Assembly (NCBI GenBank): GCA_900757295.1
Contig: CAAENH010000110.1
Coordinates: 1 to 7,917 of the forward strand
From: Bacilli bacterium
GTDB taxonomy: Bacteria; Bacillota_I; Bacilli_A; RF39; UBA660
Length of the DNA stretch: 7,917 bases
Direction: 5' to 3'
Numbering within the stretch: position 1 is the stretch's first letter; every line of letters begins with the position of its first letter. A program made the position numbers and the translations under genes. The notes beneath the pieces were generated by a model. The model was not told the DNA's origin, ran no database searches, and saw only the letters and a program-made list of their open reading frames with translations. Positions 1-4,994 of this stretch are shown here, in pieces.

Positions 1-342
1 TATCTTTTTATGCTGATCTTCACTTACCGGTTTAAAATATGTACTTTTTGTATGTAATGATGAAATTATATCAACCATATCTATTCCCTTTTGCTCTTTA
101 GGCATGTTTACATCATCAATATATTCAAATACATTAAGTTCATCTCTATTATCATCAATTAATTTTGGAAAATTATCAAAATTTCGAGATTTTAAATAAG
201 CAAATGTTTTAGCTAAGTCATTCCCCTTTTTTTCTTTAACTAAAAATTTACCTTCAGTAGTTTCTAAAATTGTTGTATTTTTTTTTAAAGTCACTCTAAG
301 CGGCTTATAAACTTTTTTTAAAACATCTAATGTTTTACTCAT
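1..342 (-). CDS. ysxE: YsxE-like spore-coat kinase-fold protein, N-terminal part (truncated by window edge)
   Basis: The first 114 codons of an open frame begin at ATG 342-340 and run off the left edge without a stop. The protein starts MSKTLDVLKKVYKPLR. It carries a strand pair typical of the small lobe of aminoglycoside-phosphotransferase/CotS-like folds (ILETTEGKFLVKEKKG, about residues 25-40). Further on it has FEYIDDV and IISSLHTKSTYF, followed by EDQHKK. The LH.KT.Y plus EDxxKK pattern is what I recognise from YsxE/CotS family coat proteins. The family has a kinase-like fold, is not clearly catalytic, and in B. subtilis sits directly downstream of spoVID. The start codon lies inside the end of the spoVID-like gene (ATGAGTAA, 8-base overlap), which suggests translational coupling. 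The ribosome site is only a weak GAAGAG. A run of nine A residues on the coding strand (278-286) is a possible slippage or sequencing-error site. Catalytic-loop residues lie outside the window. A generic phosphotransferase is the alternative. Confidence 0.75.
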   Translation of the reverse strand, partial: MSKTLDVLKKVYKPLRVTLKKNTTILETTEGKFLVKEKKGNDLAKTFAYLKSRNFDNFPKLIDDNRDELNVFEYIDDVNMPKEQKGIDMVDIISSLHTKSTYFKPVSEDQHKKI

Positions 343-1030
343 CTTTCTCTTCTGGAATTATTATCTTATCTCCTATATTAATTGATTCTAAATTATTGTA
401 TTCTTTTAATAAATCGACAGAAACATTATATTTTTCACTTATTGATTCAAAGCTTTCCATTTCTCTTACAATGTGAATATTATAAGTCATAAAATCGTCT
501 TCTTCTACATCAATATTATTTAATATAGTTTCTTGTTCTTCTTTTTCTACTCTTTCTTCTGGTTTCTCTTTTTTTACCTGTTCCTTTATTTCAACTGGTT
601 CTTCTATTTTATTTGATACGGGAATTTCTACTTCTATACTTTCTATTTCTTCTTCAACAGGAGTAAATATCTCTTCTTGTTTAACTTCTCTTTCTTCGAT
701 TTTTTCTTCTTTCTTTTCTGCTTTTACTTCAAATTCTATATTTATTCTTAAAGTATCATTATCTATAACATCATAATAGAAATCTAAAATTTCAAAATTA
801 AATGTGTTTAAATCAATATTTTCTGTTAATTCCACACTAAATGGAAGTTTATATAAAAATTCTTCTTTATTAACAGATACTTCATGACTTTTATAATCTC
901 CACTAATTATAAAATTACCTGTAACGCTATCTTCTTTAACATCCAATTCATGTTCTAAAGATATAGATGTTATTTCTGCTATTTTACTTTTAAATAATAT
1001 ATCCTTTGTAAAAGGTACAACACTTTTCAT
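335..1030 (-). CDS. spoVID: Compact SpoVID-like spore-coat morphogenetic protein with C-terminal LysM domain
   Basis: This 231-residue protein has three parts. Residues 1 to about 104 are a beta-rich domain starting MKSVVPFTKDILF and containing ISLEHELDV and VTGNFIISGDYK. This resembles the SpoVID N-terminal domain, which localises coat layers around the forespore. Residues about 105-182 form a highly charged Glu/Lys linker (for example EEKIEEREVKQEE). Residues about 183-226 are one LysM repeat (YNIHIVREMESFESISEKY, then VSVDLLKEYN and IGDKIIIP). B. subtilis SpoVID is about 575 residues, so this is a short form that keeps the ends and loses much of the middle. I chose ATG 1030-1028 over the longer ATG 1039-1037. 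The AGAGAGG ribosome site (1040-1046) abuts the upstream ATG but is nine bases from the chosen one. The gene lies between the lon terminator and a ysxE-like gene that it overlaps, and this context strongly supports the call. A generic LysM protein is the alternative. Confidence 0.8.
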   Translation of the reverse strand: MKSVVPFTKDILFKSKIAEITSISLEHELDVKEDSVTGNFIISGDYKSHEVSVNKEEFLYKLPFSVELTENIDLNTFNFEILDFYYDVIDNDTLRINIEFEVKAEKKEEKIEEREVKQEEIFTPVEEEIESIEVEIPVSNKIEEPVEIKEQVKKEKPEERVEKEEQETILNNIDVEEDDFMTYNIHIVREMESFESISEKYNVSVDLLKEYNNLESINIGDKIIIPEEKDE

Positions 1031-1059
1031 TTTTACCATCCTCTCTAAAAAAGAATATG
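1031..1059 (-). promoter_or_regulatory. Ribosome site deciding the spoVID start, with a sigma-E-like -10 motif
   Basis: On the minus strand, CATATTCT (1052-1059) resembles the -10 element of mother-cell sigma-E promoters and is followed by the ribosome site AGAGAGG (1040-1046). No convincing -35 lies at the usual distance, so the promoter part is tentative. spoVID is transcribed by sigma-E in B. subtilis, which is why the motif is noted. The ribosome site is clear and favours ATG 1030. Confidence 0.35.
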
Positions 1060-1085
1060 AAAAAAGTTCTATTTCTAGAACTTTT
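1055..1085 (-). terminator. Intrinsic terminator of lon
   Basis: A 10-bp perfect stem (1062-1071 pairing with 1076-1085) reads on the minus strand as AAAAGTTCTA, loop GAAA, TAGAACTTTT. A short U-rich tract follows. The hairpin begins inside the lon stop codon and ends before the spoVID ribosome site. It should stop lon transcripts and separate lon expression from spoVID-ysxE. Confidence 0.75.
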
Positions 1086-3405
1086 ATTTAAATAAATTTT
1101 TATAAATATCCATATAATCTTTAACTAATATTATTTCAACATTTTCCTTTATTTTATCTGGTAAGCCTTCAATATCTAATTTATTACTTTGAGGAATAAA
1201 AATTTTATTAATACCATCATTATAAGCACCTATTATTTTTTCTTTAACTCCACCTATTTTTAGGATATCTCCTCTTAAAGTTATTTCACCAGTCATTGCA
1301 ATATTTTTATCTATTTTCTTATTCAAAATAATGCTTAATAAACATGTTACAATACTTACACCTGCAGATGGACCATCTTTTTTTACTTCTCCCGAAAATG
1401 CATGTAAATGAATATCTTTATTAATAAATATATCTTCATTTATTTTAAATTTATCTTTATTTGCTTTTATATAACTAATAGCAACCTCTGCACTTTCCTT
1501 CATTATTTCTCCAAGCGAACCAGTCAAATTTAGTTCACCACGTCCATCATACATAACAGCTTCTATTGGAGAAACTAAACCACCAAGCGGCGTATAAGCT
1601 AAAGCATTAACTAGTCCTACTTTTTGATTCTCAACAACATTATTTTCATCATATTTAGCTAGTCCTAAATATTTTTTTATATTAGTTTTATTAATGGTTA
1701 CTTTAATTTCCTTTTTATCATAAATAGAATCAATAATTACTTTTCTAATTATCTTATCTAATTGTCTTTCTAATTCTCTAACTCCAGATTCTTTAGTATA
1801 TTTATTTATAATAGTCAATAATATTTCATCACTAAATTTTATTTGTTTACTATTAACAATATGTTCTTTATAAAGATTTGGTAGCAAATATTTTTTGGCA
1901 ATATCTAATTTTTCGAATTGTGTGTATGAAGACAAAGTTATAATCTCTAATCTATCATATAAAGCACTTGGTATATCATATATATTATTTGCTGTTAAAA
2001 TAAATAGTACTTTAGATAAATCAAAAGGTTCCTCAATATAATTATCAGTAAAATATTTATTTTGATCTGGATCTAATATATCAAGAAGACAACTTGCTGG
2101 ATCTCCTTTAAAATCTTTAACCATTTTATCTACTTCATCAATTAAAATTAAAGGATTGGCAGAATTACATTTTTTTATACCTTGAATAATTTTACCAGGA
2201 TTGGCACCAAGATAAGTTCTTCTATGTCCAATTAATTCCCCACTATCATTTAAACCACCAACACTGATTTTATAAAACTCTTTGTTTAAAGCTTTAGCAA
2301 TTCCCATAGACAAAGTAGTTTTTCCAACTCCCGGAGGGCCTACTAAACATATTATAGGACTTTTTATTTCAGGATTACGTGATTTAACAGCTATATACTC
2401 TAAAATTCTATTTTTAATTTCATCCATTCCATAATGAGTAGCATCTAAAGATTTTTTTATTTTCTTTAAATTATCTTCATCTTTAGTATATTTATTCCAA
2501 GGTAAATTTAAAGTCCAATCTAAATAATTACGAATTATTGATGCATCTGGCGATACCTCTGATGTATATTCATATTTTTTTATTTCTGATATTAATTTTT
2601 CTTTAGATTTATTTTCTATATTTAAATTATTAACTATATTATAAAAACTTTGAATTTCACTTTCTTTAACATTCTCTTCGCCAAGTTCTTTTTTTATCTT
2701 TTTTATTTTTTCTTTTAATATAAAATCTTTTTGACTATTTTCTAATTCTATTCTTACAGATTCATCAATTCTATCATCTATTTTTTGAACTTCTAATTCA
2801 ATTGAAATATCTTTAACTAAAGATTTTGCTCTTTTTAAAGCATTTACTTCTTGCATATAACCTAGTTTTTTTTCAAATCCAAAAGGAATAAATGATGTTA
2901 TCATATCAGTCATTTTATCTAAGTCTTTTGCTTTTTTTAAACTAGATAAAATACTATTAGAATGCTGAGGCATGCTTACATATTCATCTAAAATATCTAA
3001 TAATTTAATTTTAACCGCTTTGATTTCAATATCACTAAATTTTGGTAAATCAACTTCATGGGTTTGAGCCATAAGAATATCTTCATTACTTTTTAAATTA
3101 AAATATTGATCAACACATACACGTTTTCTTCCGGTAATAGTTATTCTTAAAGTACTATCTTCATCATCACCAAGTTGCATTTTACTTTTTATATGACCAA
3201 CTACACCTATTTCTGGTAAATCAGAAACATCAGGATTTTCTTCAATAAAATCTTTTGGACAAACTATTAAAATTTCATTTTTATACTTTTTACTAGATAA
3301 CGCTATTATTTCTTTACTTAATTCATTATTTAAATCTAACTTTACTTCTTGAAAAGGTAATAAAACTAAACCTTTAAGGAGAATTACAGGTAAATCTTTA
3401 AACAT
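1084..3405 (-). CDS. lon: ATP-dependent protease Lon (LonA type)
   Basis: This 773-residue protein is essentially full length (B. subtilis LonA is about 774). It is a cytosolic hexameric protease that unfolds and degrades damaged and regulatory proteins using ATP. The N-terminal substrate-binding domain covers roughly residues 1-200 (VILLKGLVLLPFQEV at the start) and is followed by a charged coiled-coil stretch. The AAA+ module has Walker A GPPGVGKT (356-363), Walker B ILIDEVDK (420-427), sensor-1 TANN (471-474), an arginine in YDRLE (485) and sensor-2 GVRELER (541-547). The protease domain has the Ser-Lys dyad: Ser680 in KDGPSAG and Lys721 in GGVKEK. The start at ATG 3405 has AAGGAGG seven bases upstream (3413-3419). 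A sigma-A-type promoter precedes it and a hairpin follows. I see no CIRCE or CtsR heat-shock operator. Some usually conserved positions differ: FSGEVKKDG where PEGAVPKDG is common, and GGLNDSGELIGHRRTY in the pore-loop region. All catalytic residues are intact, so it should be active. Confidence 0.98.
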   Translation of the reverse strand: MFKDLPVILLKGLVLLPFQEVKLDLNNELSKEIIALSSKKYKNEILIVCPKDFIEENPDVSDLPEIGVVGHIKSKMQLGDDEDSTLRITITGRKRVCVDQYFNLKSNEDILMAQTHEVDLPKFSDIEIKAVKIKLLDILDEYVSMPQHSNSILSSLKKAKDLDKMTDMITSFIPFGFEKKLGYMQEVNALKRAKSLVKDISIELEVQKIDDRIDESVRIELENSQKDFILKEKIKKIKKELGEENVKESEIQSFYNIVNNLNIENKSKEKLISEIKKYEYTSEVSPDASIIRNYLDWTLNLPWNKYTKDEDNLKKIKKSLDATHYGMDEIKNRILEYIAVKSRNPEIKSPIICLVGPPGVGKTTLSMGIAKALNKEFYKISVGGLNDSGELIGHRRTYLGANPGKIIQGIKKCNSANPLILIDEVDKMVKDFKGDPASCLLDILDPDQNKYFTDNYIEEPFDLSKVLFILTANNIYDIPSALYDRLEIITLSSYTQFEKLDIAKKYLLPNLYKEHIVNSKQIKFSDEILLTIINKYTKESGVRELERQLDKIIRKVIIDSIYDKKEIKVTINKTNIKKYLGLAKYDENNVVENQKVGLVNALAYTPLGGLVSPIEAVMYDGRGELNLTGSLGEIMKESAEVAISYIKANKDKFKINEDIFINKDIHLHAFSGEVKKDGPSAGVSIVTCLLSIILNKKIDKNIAMTGEITLRGDILKIGGVKEKIIGAYNDGINKIFIPQSNKLDIEGLPDKIKENVEIILVKDYMDIYKNLFK

Positions 3406-3433
3406 GTTTTTGCCTCCTTCAAATTTGTTTTTT

Positions 3434-3462
3434 ATTATAAGAAAAAAAAGTATATTTGTAAA
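3434..3462 (-). promoter_or_regulatory. Sigma-A-type promoter of lon
   Basis: On the minus strand, TTTACA (3457-3462) and TATAAT (3434-3439) are separated by exactly 17 bases, a near-consensus vegetative promoter. The predicted start, near 3427, gives a short leader before the AAGGAGG site of lon. The spacer carries a run of eight T residues. Confidence 0.8.
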
Positions 3463-3490
3463 CTAGAATTTTGCTTTTTTAAAATTTTAT

Positions 3491-3533
3491 CCCATAAAAA
3501 AGAGGAAGTCCTACTTTTTTAGATTCCTCTTTT
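3491..3533 (-). terminator. Intrinsic terminator after the microprotein pair
   Basis: On the minus strand, AAAAGAGGAA (3524-3533) pairs perfectly with TTCCTCTTTT (3498-3507) around a 16-base loop, and a T-rich tract follows. The stem overlaps the stop codon of the 45-residue gene. It should end the small operon before the lon promoter. Confidence 0.7.
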
Positions 3534-3669
3534 AATAATAAATAACGCCGGCTAGAATTATAGCAAGTAAAATATATAAGACTATTATAAAACAAGCATT
3601 GTTAAATCCACAATTTGTTTTTTTCTTATCACATTTTTTTGCTTTACAACATGAACTTTTAGCTTCCAT
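3532..3669 (-). CDS. Small Cys/Lys-rich single-pass membrane protein, YjcZ-like
   Basis: This 45-residue frame has a near-perfect ribosome site (AAAGGAGGT, about eight bases before ATG 3669-3667), so it is very likely translated. The N-terminal half is basic and cysteine-rich (MEAKSSCCKAKKCDKKKTNC, Cys at 7, 8, 13, 20 and 26). The C-terminal half is one hydrophobic helix (about residues 27-43, FIIVLYILLAIILAGVI). The helix resembles that of the YjcZ/YuzK-like sporulation microproteins, and the upstream neighbour 29 bases away is a clearer example. The two likely form one operon, with the terminator directly after this gene. The cysteines could bind metal or form disulfides during coat assembly, but that is inference. 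Homology to YjcZ is suggested by helix composition and context only, and function is unknown. Confidence 0.75.
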   Translation of the reverse strand: MEAKSSCCKAKKCDKKKTNCGFNNACFIIVLYILLAIILAGVIYY

Positions 3670-3698
3670 AGGATATACCTCCTTTTTAGACTATAATG

Positions 3699-3785
3699 TT
3701 AGATAAAAGCTCCTACAATGATTATAAGTAAAATGAATAATACTAAGATTATTGCAGGGCCTAAGCATCCGCAGCCATTATTCAT
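3699..3785 (-). CDS. YjcZ-family-like sporulation microprotein (28 residues)
   Basis: The whole product is a short Gly/Cys head (MNNGCGCLGP) followed by one membrane helix, AIILVLFILLIIVGAFI. The string LVLFILLIIVGA closely matches the helix I recognise from the YjcZ family of Bacilli sporulation proteins, which have a glycine-rich head and a FxLIVVLFILLIIVGA-type tail. Size, topology and context agree. The start is ATG 3785-3783 with AAGGAGG eight bases upstream. A closer ATG at 3790-3792 is out of frame and ends after four codons. It lies first in a two-gene cluster, 29 bases ahead of the 45-residue gene, and is divergent from prsA. The biochemical role of the family is not known. Confidence 0.8.
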   Translation of the reverse strand: MNNGCGCLGPAIILVLFILLIIIVGAFI

Positions 3786-3817
3786 AAATCATTCCTCCTT
3801 TTTTGTCTTTTCACTAA

Positions 3818-3845
3818 TATAGTATACAAAACCCAAAGGTTGTGT
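3818..3845 (-). promoter_or_regulatory. Possible promoter of the microprotein operon
   Basis: On the minus strand, TATACTATA (3818-3826) lies just upstream of the ribosome site of the 28-residue gene. No TTGACA-like -35 is present. An AC dinucleotide 17 bases upstream gives a partial fit to late mother-cell sigma-K promoters (AC, then CATANNNTA), with the first -10 base mismatched. It could also be a weak sigma-A -10. The assignment is tentative. Confidence 0.35.
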
Positions 3846-3856
3846 GAGTGTTCTTC

Positions 3857-3885
3857 TTGTTTTTTTATAAAATGGCTGATATAAT
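3857..3885 (+). promoter_or_regulatory. Sigma-A-type extended -10 promoter of prsA
   Basis: TTGTTT (3857-3862) lies 17 bases before TATAAT (3880-3885), which is preceded by the extended -10 dinucleotide TG (3877-3878). The predicted start, near 3892, leaves a leader of only about 17 bases before ATG 3909. This rules out translation from the ATG at 3891. Confidence 0.8.
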
Positions 3886-3908
3886 GAAAAATGTTTAAGG
3901 AGGATGTT

Positions 3909-4943
3909 ATGAAAAAGAAAATAGTAGTTCTAATGCTATGTACATTTTTACTTGCTGGATGTGGTAAATCAATACCAACTTTAAAAGATGGTTCACAAGC
4001 AGTAGTTAGTTTAAAAAAGGGAAATATTAGTGTTGATGATTTATATAATGAAATAAAAGATACATATGGCTTATCTACACTAGTAAATATGGTTGATAAG
4101 AAAATTCTAGAACAAGAATATAAAGATGATTTAGATGATGCTAAAAAATCTAGTGAATCACAAATTAAGCAACTAGAAGAATATTATGGAGACAAAGCTT
4201 TAAGTACAGTTCAACAATATACTGGATACTCTAGTATGGATGCTTATCAAGATTATTTATATTTAGCTTATTTACAAAATTTAGCTATTAAAGATTATGC
4301 TAAAAAACAAATTAAAGATAGTGACATTGAAAAATATTACAAAGAAGAAATAGTTGGAGATATTCAAGTTAGTCATATTTTAATCACCCCAGATGTTAAA
4401 GATGATATGACTGATGATGAAAAAACTAAAGCTGAAGATAAAGCTAAAAAAGAAGCTGAAAATATTATTAAAAAGCTAAAAGATGCAAAAGATGTTACTA
4501 AAGAATTTAAAAGCTTAGCTAAGAAAAATTCTGATGATGAAGCAACTAGTGAAAAAGGCGGAAATTTAGGATATATAAATAAAGATACTTTATCTAGTGA
4601 TTATGATGGATTTGCCGACGAAGCTTATAAATTAAAAGATGGTGAATATACTACTACACCAGTAAAAACTAGTTTAGGATATCATATTATTTTAAGAACT
4701 AAAACTAAAAACAAAGCGAAATTAGAAGATATTAAAGATTCTATTAAAGAAAAATTAGCTACAAATTTAGTATCAGATGATGCTACTACAGCAGTTAATG
4801 CTTTACAAGATATCAGAAAGAAATATGGTATGGAAATTAATGATAGCGAACTTAAAAAACAATATTCTAATTACATTCAAAATGCTTTAGCAAAAGCATT
4901 AGAAACAAATAATTCATCTGATAGTTCTTCAAATCAAAAATAA
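3909..4943 (+). CDS. prsA: PrsA-type foldase lipoprotein (parvulin peptidyl-prolyl isomerase)
   Basis: This 344-residue lipoprotein should sit on the outer face of the membrane and fold secreted proteins by cis-trans isomerisation of prolyl bonds. The signal peptide MKKKIVVLMLCTFLLAGC ends in lipobox LAGC with acylated Cys18. Residues about 30-148 form a helical SurA/PrsA-like chaperone arm. Residues about 149-264 are the parvulin (rotamase) domain, with VSHILI (154-159), KGGNLGY (216-222) and SLGYHII (255-261). The domain carries a charged Asp/Lys insert after its first strand. The tail is Ser/Asn-rich. I chose ATG 3909 because AAGGAGG (3897-3903) is correctly spaced before it. An in-frame ATG at 3891 lies upstream of that ribosome site, next to the predicted transcription start. 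It is a single-gene unit with its own promoter and terminator. At 344 residues it is somewhat longer than B. subtilis PrsA (about 292). Confidence 0.93.
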   Translation: MKKKIVVLMLCTFLLAGCGKSIPTLKDGSQAVVSLKKGNISVDDLYNEIKDTYGLSTLVNMVDKKILEQEYKDDLDDAKKSSESQIKQLEEYYGDKALSTVQQYTGYSSMDAYQDYLYLAYLQNLAIKDYAKKQIKDSDIEKYYKEEIVGDIQVSHILITPDVKDDMTDDEKTKAEDKAKKEAENIIKKLKDAKDVTKEFKSLAKKNSDDEATSEKGGNLGYINKDTLSSDYDGFADEAYKLKDGEYTTTPVKTSLGYHIILRTKTKNKAKLEDIKDSIKEKLATNLVSDDATTAVNALQDIRKKYGMEINDSELKKQYSNYIQNALAKALETNNSSDSSSNQK

Positions 4944-4964
4944 GAGTTAAACTCTTATTTTTTT
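4936..4964 (+). terminator. Intrinsic terminator of prsA
   Basis: AAAAATAAGAGT (4936-4947) pairs with ACTCTTATTTTT (4951-4962) around a 3-base loop and runs into a T tract. The stem includes the prsA stop codon. Confidence 0.8.
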
Positions 4965-4994
4965 ATAAAAAAACATTAGAAATTTCTAATGTTT
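4965..4994 (-). terminator. Intrinsic terminator of the thioester surface protein gene
   Basis: A perfect 24-base palindrome (4971-4994, AAACATTAGAAA and its complement) ends inside the stop codon of the minus-strand gene. On that strand it is followed by TTTT, extending the T run at the end of the palindrome. It lies back to back with the prsA terminator, so this convergent junction has one hairpin per gene. Confidence 0.7.

Noticed and set aside
278..286. Run of nine A residues in the ysxE-like coding strand as a programmed frameshift
   Set aside because: The frame continues with family-like sequence on both sides. Homopolymers are common at this base composition, and there is no stimulatory hairpin or ribosome site nearby.
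1031..1039. Longer start for the SpoVID-like protein at ATG 1039
   Set aside because: The ribosome site directly touches this ATG with no spacer, whereas ATG 1030 has a nine-base spacing.
3406..3540. CIRCE or CtsR heat-shock operator upstream of lon
   Set aside because: No TTAGCACTC/GAGTGCTAA pair and no GGTCAAA direct repeats are present.
3830..3841. Short dyad AACCCAAAGGTT between the divergent promoters, considered as an operator
   Set aside because: The arms are only four bases, which is expected by chance in AT-rich intergenic DNA. It does not match an operator I recognise.
3891..3908. Longer start for PrsA at ATG 3891
   Set aside because: This ATG lies before the AAGGAGG site and at the predicted transcription start. 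It would also put MFKEDV ahead of an otherwise standard lipoprotein signal peptide.
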